Below the pieces are notes generated by a model. That model made no database searches, was not told the origin of the DNA, and saw only the letters and a list, made by a program, of their open reading frames with translations. Of a stretch of 64,000 nucleotides of DNA, positions 1 to 12,159 are shown in pieces; the first letter of the stretch is position 1, and each line of letters opens with the position of its first letter. The stretch is from Isoetes taiwanensis (Eukaryota > Streptophyta > Lycopodiopsida > Isoetales > Isoetaceae). The translations under genes were made by a program, and so were the position numbers. The stretch covers positions 2,338,676 through 2,402,675 of the forward strand of contig JAJEKV010000108.1 of assembly GCA_021234155.1 (NCBI GenBank), written 5' to 3'.

Positions 1-705
1 AGATAAACATATTTCCTTACTTCTTTTGCTCCATAAAAGCGTGGGATCCTAAGACTTCAAGGTAAGCCAACCTTTTCTCTTGCTCCTCAAAAGCGGGATC
101 CGCAGCCTTCACTCGGTTGAGGGGCCGAACAAATACTCTGCGGGGGCAAAGGCCTTAGGTCGCCTGCACATGATTGTGGACATGGGCACTTTGTGCTACT
201 TTTGAGTTTCTTAATAGCTAACAGATTGTAATGAGCCCTAAGCTCTACGGAAGAAAGAAGGCAATCGTGAAATTGATCTCATTATGTTGTACAAACAAGA
301 AAAAACATCATCCAAGTGAAAACAGATGCCCATTTGTAATATGCATTCATTTTAAGCTTTTAGAAGTTGATCCTTTTCTCGTAAGTAATTATGTGTATCA
401 TGTCTTTCAAGATATTTTAAGTTTTGTATCATGATGTATAGTTTCAACCAACCTTTTTCTCTTGCTCCTCAAAAAGGGGATCCAAAGAAATTCACTGATT
501 CAGGTGGGGGCAAGGATGGGCATTTTCTCGCTACTTTGAGTCTTTTAATAGCCAACGGATTGTGACCACTCGAGCTCCACAAGAAGAAAGAAGGTAATCC
601 AAAAATTGGTCATTGTATTGTACAAACATGGAAAAAACATCCCAAGCGAAAAACAAAATCATCATGAATATGCATTCATTTTACGCTTTTAAAACTTGAT
701 CCTTT
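1..705. repeat. Diverged direct repeat at window edge
   Basis: Two blocks share the same order of landmarks. Around 70-110 and 450-485 both carry ttctcttgctcctcaaaa followed by a GGATCC site. Around 200-360 and 535-690 both carry a run of the form 'ctttgagt..ttaatagc' and later 'catgaatatgcattcatttt'-like sequence. The copies are clearly related but interrupted by indels. No coding sequence is recognisable, and the element family is unknown. Confidence 0.5.
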
Positions 706-714
706 CTATAATTC

Positions 715-1425
715 TTGCAGGACACCGTCATTTCCAATCTCCATCACTGCAGGATGCCTTATGTGTTATGTATGCAAAGCTAGAATAGAGAAAGAGATAC
801 ACACAGTTACACAGCTTGCAATGATGAGCATTTATGCATGTTACAGATTGAACAGGTTTGGTTTTATAAGCCACTTTTGCATTTGTACAATCTGCTCATA
901 AACTACATGTCATTTTACGCACTTATATTAATTAAACTCGGTCTCTTGGAGGGTTCAATTCCCCCATGTATCTTTGTCTTTAGCTGTATATTTTAAGCTA
1001 TTGTATCATGATGTATAGTTCCAACCAAGATCCACATGTGCGAGATCCTAATTTTGAGATATCTTAAGCTCTCATATTGAACAATTGATATAGGCCATTA
1101 ATTCTTGCAGACATCGCCATTTCCAACTTCCATCCGCGGGATGCATTATGTGTTATGTATTTCCAACTTCCATCTCTGCAGGATGCATTATGTGTTATGT
1201 ATGCAAAGCTAGACAGAGAAAGAGATACACAGAGTTACACAACTTTTAATGATGGGCATTTATGCACTTTTAATGATGAGCATTTATGCATTACAGATTG
1301 AACAGGTTGGTTATATAAGCCACTTCTGCATTTGTGCAAACCGTTCATAAACTACGTCATTTTCTGCTTTTATGTTAATTAGACTTTGGTCCTTAGGAGG
1401 GTTCAATTCCCGTATGGTCTCTAGT
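715..1425. repeat. Direct repeat of about 300 bp, two copies
   Basis: Copy 1 (about 715-1010) and copy 2 (about 1105-1420) share long stretches: the 'gcaggatgc.ttatgtgttatgtatgcaaagctaga' region, 'agagaaagagatacacag.gttacac', 'cattacagattgaacagg' and 'gagggttcaattccc'. Copy 2 holds two small internal duplications, at about 1125-1200 and 1240-1285. The gggttcaattccc segment looks like a Pol III B box, but I see no matching A box, so I do not call a SINE. Confidence 0.6.
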
Positions 1426-1610
1426 TTTTTGTTCTCTGCTATGATCAAATTGAATGTGTCTACATTCCAGTGATATATTCTAAAAATATTCTACCATTAT
1501 GGACATGTCTAAGTAAAAATGAAATGCTAGAATATCTAGCAAAATCTAAATATTTTTTATGGTTTAAATATAACATCAACTCATTCAAGTGTGAAGTCAC
1601 GTTGTTTGTT

Positions 1611-2079
1611 CTTAGCCCCGAAGGGGCAAAAAAAGTTTTTAACCTATAACATAAACCATTATATTAAATTAAATTAAACCATTACATTACCTTTAAATTA
1701 AATCCCCCTTCAAACCCCCTTTGGTTTGGGTGCATATTCACACCTGGGTGACGAGGGCAACAGAGCCCCTATAATTATGTTTTGCACGTACAAAATCAAC
1801 ACCATATAGTATATTACCTCAAATCTTATATTATTTTGCAAATCTTGTTATACAGTATAGCAAATTCCATACTTCCATACCCCACAAACGAGGAACTTTG
1901 TGTACGGTGTAGATTAAGGAATAAGGGGTGAATATGCCTATCCAAATGACTCTCGTTGTTATGAGTCACCCCCCGTGTGAATATGCACCCAAACCAAAGG
2001 GGGTTTGAAGGGGGGTTTAATTTAAAGGTAATGTAATGGTTTAATTTAATTTAATATAATGGTTTATGTTATAGGTTGA
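1611..2079 (-). mobile_element. Foldback copy of hairpin-cassette family (arm-linker-arm)
   Basis: The left arm (about 1640-1752) and right arm (1964-2079) are near-perfect inverted copies that start with gtgtgaatatgcacccaaac and run outward through a G-run into AT-rich sequence. Between them lies linker U1 (about 1753-1963), the reverse complement of the linkers at 41.5 and 44.0 kb. The left arm continues to a terminal hairpin GCCCCGAAGGGGC (1615-1627); the right arm stops before the hairpin. The same asymmetric plan recurs at 58.2-58.75 kb. This is a non-autonomous foldback element with no coding capacity, and its superfamily is not established. Confidence 0.65.
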
Positions 2080-3530
2080 ATATTGTCGTTACGGTGGAAA
2101 GCCATAGTTTCAACTGTTACATCCACTCTAAAGATCTTGTTTTGCAATTATGTGATCACATGCATCATTCTTTAACACATATTCAATAATAATTGATCGA
2201 ACATATTAACGTACTTCTGAAAAATATAATTTATGGAAGCCGAAGGTGATTTGGAATCATTTGTCTCTAATGAGAATGGACAATGAAAAAATCTTCACAT
2301 GAGAGCAGACTCAAAAAAAAAAGAAAAACTACATGGATTGGATAAAATGCAAGGTTCTTGGAGGATATGGTGCTTTGAAACTCCCGTCTTTTTCATGCCC
2401 ATATTTATAAGGAGATGAAATGAACAGGATGGAAGCTTCAACCTTATATATGCGCATTGTTTAAGTAGCCTATGGTATACCATGGTTACATCCGGTATTT
2501 GCAAATGGCAAGAGTGTCTTGCCATTTCAACCTTTTCTTCTTAATACCATTTTACTTAATGTTTCTTCTACCAGAGGGTCTCAGGGAAGATCAAGGTGTG
2601 CAATAAAATGTAACATGTAATACTTCCTTTTCCTTGAGGATCAAGCTTCTGCCTTACCAGATGAACATGGACTTAGTCTTGGAGAAGAGAGAAAGAAAGG
2701 TTTGTGTAATGCATCCTTAACACTTGTAGCTCAAACATCCTGATAACATATTTCATAGCTCCCCTACCGCAAAAATTCTCTGCTATATATAGGAAATGCA
2801 GTGTATTCATTTCTCTGCTATATATAGGAAACACAGTGCAGCAAAATGCATGATAAGATATAAATCCCATTTAACATCATGGTAGAATCTTAAGTTACCA
2901 ATATTGAATAAAACAACTTTTTTGGCTGGCCTATTTTTCCCTTCACTTATTGCTAGTTTTTTTTTTTCCACTTAGAAAGTAACACCCAACCTTTTTTGGC
3001 CCATGCGTGCTTTATTGATAGTTTTGTTTCCCCTTTTTTTGGCCCATGCGTGCTTTATTGATAGTTTTTTGTTCCATTGTTCCACTTAGAAAGTAACACT
3101 ATCACCCAACCTTTTGGCCCATGCTTGCCTTATTGATAATTTTTTGTTCCATTGTTTCACTTAGAAAGTAACATGATCACCCAACCCTTAAACCCCTAGT
3201 TTCTGTTCCACTTAAAAAATAAGATGGGTAGCCTTTCATCACAAGCAAATTGCTTGATAATTCCCATGTTTCAATATATGCATGTCTTTATTAAGTTCAG
3301 TATCCAACCATACCATGTCAACATAATATTGCTATCTAGGGCATTGCATGTCTTTAAATTTAAGTTCAGTATCCAACCATACCATGTCAACATAATATTG
3401 CTATCTAGGGTGAGTTCCTCTAGTCTCATCCATTTTATGTCAACATATTGTTGGTATCAGCGCTTTTCTTTTGTGTTTTGATCATATGAAGTAACCAAAT
3501 TTCAGGCCATATAAACAGATTCTATTGCCA
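2080..3530. other. Gene-poor stretch with small tandem duplications
   Basis: I see no supported gene. Around 2960-3190 a unit containing 'ggcccatgcgtgctttattgatag' (given in part) and 'cacttagaaagtaaca' is repeated about three times with changes. At 3290-3410 a segment with ccataccatgtcaacataat is duplicated in tandem with a period of about 72 bp. The region lies downstream of the ARF gene and may hold its 3' flank. Confidence 0.4.
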
Positions 3531-3643
3531 GAAGGGACTTTGAAAACTCCTTCGTTATTTGACGTGCTCCTATTGCTAAAAGTAATTAGATTGGAATGCT
3601 TTTATACCATTTCATGGCAGATATTGTACCCCGAGATTCCAGG

Positions 3644-5735
<2,092 letters not shown>

Positions 5736-5739
5736 GTTT

Positions 5740-5835
5740 GTGATAATAGAATATAATAGAATAGAATAGAATAGAGTTTTTATGTCTACGGAGACCAATT
5801 GGCCTATGGAACCCAAACAGGAGGTGCAGCAAGCG
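5740..5835 (-). mobile_element. LINE/SINE 3'-end fragment with (ATTCT)n-like tail
   Basis: Read on the minus strand, a short block 'ttgggttccataggccaa', then ttggtctccgtagaca, then a pentamer tail related to ATTCT. The hairpin AGGCC-AATT-GGTCT and the motif GGTCTCCGTRGAC match the insert at 8191-8268 and the 3' end of the LINE at about 52.57 kb. Only the last part of the parent element is present, as expected of a severely 5'-truncated target-primed insertion. Confidence 0.6.
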
Positions 5836-5839
5836 TATT

Positions 5840-8150
5840 ACTGTCCAGGTTACTGTCGAGATAATGCTATTGTCCTTCTTTCTTAACACAATATGTTAAA
5901 CATGTGCAATATTTTTTTTCAAAGCCATAGTATCAAAATGTAATGTTGACTTCAATTCAATTTTGTGTCTAATTTTCTAGTAGAATTTTGTCGATTTATC
6001 GTCATCGTTATGGCATAACCTTATTTATTTTTGCTTTGGATACAAGATATCCTGTGTATATCTCCTTTATATTCATAATTGAATGGTTTAGTTGCTCTCA
6101 ATGAACTAAGTCTAGTAGGTGAATCAGCACGGTCCAGACTTCTTCTTAAGAAATAGAAAGATAATATACCACATAAGTAGCATTTACATTATACTTTCGA
6201 CATGGTCTAGTGGTCAAAACTTTAAATTAACATTCTAAGCTTTTAAGTTCGTGATAACTAAGTGAATAGCAAATATATAAAAAAATAAAGACAAACATTG
6301 GTACTTCTATATACCAATATATGGGAAAACTACGAAATACCCTTATATTTTGCACTATTTTGCAAGATACCCTTATGTTTTCATATTGTGATGAGATGCC
6401 CTCACTCAACATACAATGTGTTTTTATGTTATTAAAGCATATATAATTAAGTTTTATCAATGTCAGACCTGTTTGTTAATTATATAACTAAGTGTCATTG
6501 CCATGTTCTTTTTGTTCGCCGGACAATCAACCAACTGGAAAAAAGGTTATGCATGTTTTCTGCTGCGGAGCTACATAAGTCTGATGCTTTTGTCCGGTGA
6601 TTTTGTCCAACTTTGGCTACTGCATTAATGTCGCATAGGAAAACCATATTTAAAGCATCATTGAAAGGAATTTAATGGGTTATTTCTGGGCCAAGTTACT
6701 CCAGCATATTTTGGATCAAAACGGGCATGATAAAAAGTGCTTCCTGGCCTCTAAAGCTGGCTATGAGGAGTCAAAGCTTGATTGTTATAGGCCAATTTAT
6801 AAATGGGGCGTTTATAGCTCGATTATTATTTATACACTTCTGGTAGATGCCTTTAAAGCCATGGAGGTACGACTGCCATTAAGAAGAAAAAAAACCCTTT
6901 TGATGGGGCTCATTTGCACTTCATTTGGCAATCAAATATATACTATAGGGATTTGGAGAAATCCTAAATCTAAGTTTGCCATTAGCAATTGGTACAATGG
7001 CACTTGTTTCCATTCTCACAACAAGAGAAAAGAGACAAGGTTTTGACCTCTTCAAATTCTATCATGAAGACATTATATATTAAAGGTGCATGGCTGAAAG
7101 ATGATAGATATCCTCCTCTAGCGCTTGTCATGGCTAAATCTCCTCAGTCTAAAAAGGTGTTGAAAAGAGCATTATAGTGCATGGTTTGCCCGTTGGTTAT
7201 GCATTAGGAACAATGCATGTAGGGAAAAATCATTTTCTTGGTTGATGCAACCAGCCATGTATCCAGCTTTGGAACAACATTCTTGATATGTGTTTAATGC
7301 CTTGATTTAGAGGTTCAGATTGCAGCAAACACTACGATTTCAAGCATTAATCTTTACCTTACCTTACCTTCTCTGTTTCTGTCTCTAGGTTGTAAATTTA
7401 TGCCTACAAAAGATATGCAACATGGAACAAGAAAATGCTAATGCAGCCTCATTGGCATCTCCTTAATACCCAAGAAATAAATTATATTTGGACGAGCTCT
7501 CCAAGGAGATGAAATTCCATGGGTTTGGTCATCATTCTTAATCGGGTTCTTAAAAACATCTTCTTCAACGACCCGAAAAGATCGAGTCGTCTGGAAAACA
7601 TTTTCTTCAACGTACATGCTAGCGAGTTAGTAAAACCATTATGATCGGGATTAAAAAACCTCACCCTCATGGGTTTTCGAAGAAAAACCCTAACCATACT
7701 GGCATCGCTAACTTATGCTAGTGTCCAAAATTATAACAGAGTACAATATGCTATACCCTCATGCTCACCAGCCTTGTCGAGTAGGAAATACAATGAATAA
7801 TGAAATACAAAACTCAATGTTCGCAGAGCCTTCTCTGTTAGTCTTCAACAAGTGACTAGAGTACAACCTGCTCAATCAAAATGCCAAATCATTTTCTACA
7901 TGCTTTCGACATGCGTCCTGCAAAATACAACAAAGAAAACAAAATCCACTAGAGGTCATCCACGCACGAGGGCCTCAACCAAAAACCAAATCACATCAAC
8001 CAAGTATGAAACAGTAAATAAGGGTGGGTGGGTGTGGCCAAACCCTAAGACAAAGATGCTAAAATGAGGAGCTGATGAAGAACCAAGGAACGTGAAAGGA
8101 GATAAATAGGAAGCATAAGGAAAAAAATAAATTAACTAACTAACTAACCA
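5840..8150. other. AT-rich non-coding stretch; possible dead LINE remnant
   Basis: No gene is supported. An open frame at 6675-7046 contains a short CYRPI-like string that faintly recalls LINE reverse transcriptase, but no catalytic block follows, so I do not call it. The 7290-7425 sequence (around 'tctctaggttgtaaattt') resembles 40030-40100, showing a dispersed repeat. At 8040-8105 a sequence containing aaggaacgtgaaaggagata recurs at 12020-12050, next to Helitron ends. Confidence 0.35.
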
Positions 8151-8154
8151 ACTA

Positions 8155-8312
8155 CCTCCGTAGTTCTAGAACTTCATTTACCTTCTACTTGGGTCCCATA
8201 GGCCAGTTGGTCTCCGTGGACGATAAAATCATATTCTATTCTATTCTATTCTATTCTATTCTATTCTTCTAATCTGCGAAACGAAGGTAAATGCCATTTC
8301 TAGAACTACTAC
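8155..8312. mobile_element. Small palindromic MITE, split by an insertion
   Basis: Outer parts form an inverted repeat: 'cgtagttctagaacttcatt' on the left and, reverse-complemented, 'gtagtagttctagaaatggc' on the right, with ACCTTC/GAAGGT also paired inside. An uninterrupted copy lies at 39938-40005. The terminal 'acctccgtag' recalls Stowaway-type (Tc1/mariner) MITE ends, but the family assignment is an inference. The MITE is interrupted at 8191-8268 by a LINE tail. Confidence 0.6.
8191..8268 (+). mobile_element. 78-bp LINE 3'-end insertion inside MITE
   Basis: The MITE at 39938 reads straight from ttaccttct into aatctgcg, whereas here 78 bp intervene. The insert holds the hairpin AGGCC-AGTT-GGTCT, ctccgtggacgataaaat and about eight ATTCT-type pentamers, and the target bases ttct occur on both sides. 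The empty site makes the boundaries firm. It is either an extremely 5'-truncated LINE copy or a minimal non-autonomous element using the same 3' end. Confidence 0.75.
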
Positions 8313-8394
8313 AGAGCAACATAAGAACAAGATAACTTAAGCAATCACAAGGGCTATAGATAAGAAGCTGAAAGTTGCTCACCTAACTATAATC

Positions 8395-8946
8395 CTTCAA
8401 AGGTAAATGTTCTACTTTGGCAGGTGATTCATCGCTCTTTGAGAGTTAATGAGATGGTTCATCGCGTTAAGCCGGGAGTAAGTCCACTTTGCCCAATGTG
8501 TGAGCAGTGCATTGAAACATTGGAGCACTATTTATATTTGTGTGCAGAGCTGAGTAGTCTTAGGTCCTGGCTGCATTCTCTTTTTGGAGTATCTTTGGAT
8601 AGTCAGCACTTTCTCTTGGGTATTTATCCAAATCATTGGACTGCTTCTAAAAGGATTGCATTTCACATGGCAAAAAGTCTTGGCTAATATGGAGTGTATG
8701 GAAGCGAAGGCGAAGAAGGGTCTTTTATGATAAGCGTATTTCTTCTCAGGTGGTGCGTCAAGAAATTCGTAAGAAGTTGTATAATTGTTTTCAGATCTCC
8801 AATTGGCCTGATCGTATTAAAATTCCAATATGGAGTGATCATCTAAAAGTGATTGATGCTTCAGGGATATTTCTTACTTCTGAAAGTACTTTGTAATATT
8901 TTGAGTGTATAATATGAAGTAAAACACGTTCTTCAAAAAAAAAAAA
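8395..8946 (+). pseudogene. 5'-truncated LINE: zf-RVT end of reverse transcriptase
   Basis: The translation at about 8424-8687 gives the zinc-binding zf-RVT domain found at the end of plant L1-type LINE ORF2: a WQVIHRSLRVNEMVHR-like helix, then CPMC...E..EHYLYLC, with the Cys-His spacing intact. A frameshift near 8685 moves the frame, and the C-terminal tail ('RRVFYDKRISSQ', then 'NWPDRIKIPIW') ends near 8896. An A-rich tail closes the copy at 8935-8946. It is closely related to the longer copy at 9231-10803. Nothing upstream of zf-RVT is present, so it is dead on arrival. Confidence 0.75.
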
Positions 8947-9049
8947 CTATGCACAAAAGACAAGTTAAAAAATGCCACCAAAGCATGCTAATATAGAAAG
9001 ACCAAGAGCCTTAGCACCTTCCATTCTCAAACAACGAGTATTTATCTCA

Positions 9050-9230
9050 CGATCCACATCACATTCCCAATAATATGCACCTCTATCTGAGCACAATAAC
9101 AACGGTAAAAACCACAACTACTATAGCGAGCACATGCTAACAATAATAATACCAACATGTTTAACGATTCACATCACATTCCCAATAATGAGCATCTTTA
9201 TCTGAGTACAATAACAAAGGGAAAACCCAC
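9050..9230. repeat. Tandem duplication interrupted by LINE
   Basis: A unit of about 120 bp starting near catcacattcccaataat is repeated at 9056 and 9173. The second copy is cut after acccacaac by the LINE at 9231-10803. Its remainder (ctactatagcgagcacatg) reappears directly after the LINE poly(A) at about 10815, so the LINE was inserted after the duplication arose. Confidence 0.65.
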
Positions 9231-10803
9231 AACTTGGGAGGCAGTGATTAAGGGCTTAGAAAAGCACCTTTTTTGGTGGTCCACAGTGAAGCTTTCTATG
9301 GCAGGACGAATTGTAGTGGCTAAGTCGGTTTTAAGCAGCACCCATGTGTATATGGCTTCGTTCATGTTGGCTCCATAGTCAAAGATACAACTTCTCGTCA
9401 GGGTTGTCAGGAACTTCATCTGGGGGGGAACAGAGGAGGGTGCTGTTGTCAAAGTCAGTTGGGAAAAGTGCATGTTGCCAAAGCATTTTGGCGGCCTTGG
9501 AATGATCAATTTTCTTTTGCAGAGCAAGGTGATGATTTCTAAGTTTATTTGGAGAATTTTGAATAATGTGGATGAGTCCCCGGGTTCCCGCCTTGTTTAT
9601 CAGTCTTTGCAAATGTGCATTTCTTTTGGGTCTCGGTCTCTTATGCCACTTTTCCCCTGGGCTCTGTTTTATCCACTGACGGCATACCCTAATGCGTCTC
9701 CATTTCTTAGAGGATTGCTAGTTGCATAGGAGACTGTACAATCTCTGTTTCATTTTCACCATCTTGCGCACGCTAGCATGACTGCAAGTTGTTGGTGGAT
9801 TCCATTGGACGGTGGTCCTCTGGTTGCTTCAGTCCACCCATTGACCCAGCGTCGATGGAGAGCAGCAGGTGTGCATATGATATCTGATTGGTATAATAAT
9901 CAAAGGCAGTTGCTGACATGGGAGGAGTTTAGAGCTAAGTTCCTCCTTTTAAGGTGGGATCGAGCTATTTGGCAGAAGGCGTCTTCAATTCTCCCTCCAG
10001 TAGCACAAGTGGATGACCCCCAGCCTTGGGTAGTTCATGAGCATGTCAAAGCAGATCAGTTGGTGAATTCCATGTACAAGGTCTTGCTTGATGCTAATGT
10101 CTTGCCTCCTTCGTCCAAGTGGCCTATGGTCATTCCCAGGGATCGGCAGAAAGCAGTATGGAAATGGGTATGGGATAAACTACTCCATCCCAAAGTATCT
10201 GTTTTATGGTGGCAAGTCATTCATCGTTGTCTGCGCGTTAATATTCTGGTGCACAGGTTTCGTCCAGAGGTATCTGCACTTTGTCCCTTATGTGCACAGA
10301 GGGACGAGACAATTGAACATTGCTTCTTCCTATGTAGACATGTCAGACATGCTTGGTCGTGGCTTCAAGGACTCTTTCATTGCAATTTGAATAGTCAGCA
10401 GGTGTTATTAGCAGTCTATCCAAGTAGTTGGGATAATTTGGCAAAAAGGGCGTTTCATTTGGCTTCTGCTTGGATCATCTGGTCCATTTAGAAAAGAAGG
10501 AATCTTCTCATATTCAAAGGCCTTGCTTGTTCAGATGCACAGGTCCTTCGTGATGCCCAACAACGAATTGTCAAAGCATTCAGGTGCTCATCAATTGCTA
10601 ATGAGGTGAAGAGCCGTATTTGGGAGCATTATCTTCAGATTCATACTTATGAGTGTTTGCTTGCTCTTCATATTGTTTAGATGTTGTATTTAAGTGGGAT
10701 GGTTTTGCTCTGGTGGACATTCTCTCCACTGAGTTATTAGTCCCCATTATACTCTGTAACTTTCTCTGGATAATAAAGGCTCAAGTCCTTAAAAAAAAAA
10801 AAA
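9231..10803 (+). pseudogene. 5'-truncated LINE: RT C-terminal half plus zf-RVT
   Basis: This is the 3' part of a plant L1-type LINE ORF2. The first block has WEAVIKGLEKHLFWWSTVKL and LSMAGRIVVAKSVLSS, typical of the thumb region after the RT catalytic core. A second frame has KCMLPKHFGGLGMINF. From 9778 a 237-residue open frame ends in the zf-RVT domain (CPLCAQRDETIEHCFFLC, at about 10288-10341). At least two frameshifts and a stop before the natural C-terminus make it non-functional. The copy ends in a poly(A) at 10790-10803. The catalytic core and endonuclease are absent. Confidence 0.82.
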
Positions 10804-12057
10804 CAACTACTACAACTACTATAGCGAGCACATGTTAACAATAATAATACCAACATTTAGTACTCAAAGATCCTAACATATACCAACATATTATGGCCCG
10901 CTCTTCAACGAAAAAGGTTATGGTGTTTTAACATCTCTGATTTAATATTGAAGCAAACAGAGAATGCCAATAAACTTTACAAACTAAACCATTGGAACTT
11001 CCAACACTGAAACATATATAGAAGGTAAAAACCTTAATAAAAGTTTGCAAAGACAAGTATTATGGAAAGCTAGATAGAACCTAAAGAAAATAGTGGTCTG
11101 ATAAAGATCGCGGATTTTAAGGTGAATCTTGGCAAAGGCGGCTTCTTGCAACTAATTGCAATTTGTTCTTGCCAAAATACAAATTCAACGCAGCCAAAAA
11201 CATAGGTAAAGGAGAATCTGGATCAGAATTTTGGCAAAAGATCTCCAATTCTGTGTGCATGGAAGTTAAAATAGTATTGTTCTATTGAATACCCAGGCAT
11301 CAATTTGTAATCTTCTCCGGAATGAGCCTATTGTGCTACGATGATCTCTCAAGTCCCTTTTTAAAACTAAAGCTCATTGGTATTGGCAGTCTCAGGCACT
11401 TCTTAGACATCAGAGTTTTATCCCTGAGATTAAAGGCTACAACCACAGCACCAGACCAAGTGACTGCAAACAGGAAATGCTGAAGGACCTTGCTAACGAA
11501 AATGTAACTTATATCTGGTTCAAGATATTCCTTCAGGTCTTGCTTTCAAGCTCTGCTTAAATACAAGCAATCTATTAAAACATGAAGAACTGATAATGCT
11601 GCTTATCCTTTATTATTGGAATCAGATATAAAAGCACAGAAATTACCGTTAAATTATAGAACGATTCTGTATCATGCCAGAATACAAACTATATGATTTT
11701 CCCTTGAAGGGACTCTTGCTCTGCTATTACGCTGCATCCTTTCTTGAAGCGATAGAAACATTGTGCTTCAACGATGCAAATCTGTTTTATTGGCATTCAA
11801 TCCTGCGATCTCAGACTCCAAGCATCATTTCTGTTGCCGCCCTTGCACCATATGTCTCTAAAAATCTCTATCATGTTAAGTTGATTTGCTTCGGAGCCAT
11901 GGAATGGAAACTGGCTGAAGCAGCAATCGCGGACAAGGAGAACATAGAGCGAAACCCTAAGATAAAGATGCTAAAATAAGAACCCTAAGATAAAGATGCT
12001 AAAATAAGGAGCTATGAAGAACAAAGGAACGTGAAAGGAGATAAATAATAGGAAGCA
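10804..12057. other. Non-coding stretch, ends at a Helitron junction
   Basis: No gene is supported. At 11945-12055, sequence around aagataaagatgctaaaata is tandemly doubled and then matches 8040-8105. Read on the minus strand, this block begins exactly after the CTAG of the Helitron 3' end at 12058, so it is probably the 5' portion of yet another minus-strand element. I cannot place that element's other end. Confidence 0.35.
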
Positions 12058-12151
12058 CTAGTAAACATGTGCCTGGGTTTGCCGGGCTTTGATTATATTG
12101 CTTTACCACAATCCTTTAGGAACACAGTACTCCTTTATATTAAATAATTAA
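12058..12151 (-). mobile_element. Helitron 3'-end fragment, 94 bp
   Basis: On the minus strand an imperfect hairpin (gcccggcaaacccaggc) is followed by acatgttta and terminal CTAG (12061-12058). A second complete Helitron 3' end lies only 94 bp upstream at 12152. Most likely the larger Helitron was inserted close to the 3' end of an older one, leaving only this stub. Confidence 0.65.
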
Positions 12152-12159
12152 CTAGTAAA

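Noticed and set aside
955-1000. tRNA-like B box (gggttcaattccc), also near 1400
   Set aside because: No A box at the right distance and no cloverleaf could be drawn.
6195-6260. A-box-like atggtctagtggtcaa suggesting a tRNA or SINE
   Set aside because: No convincing B box or acceptor stem follows.
6675-7046. 123-residue frame with a CYRPI-like string, possible LINE RT
   Set aside because: No catalytic block, no tail and no conserved neighbours; the similarity is too short to call.
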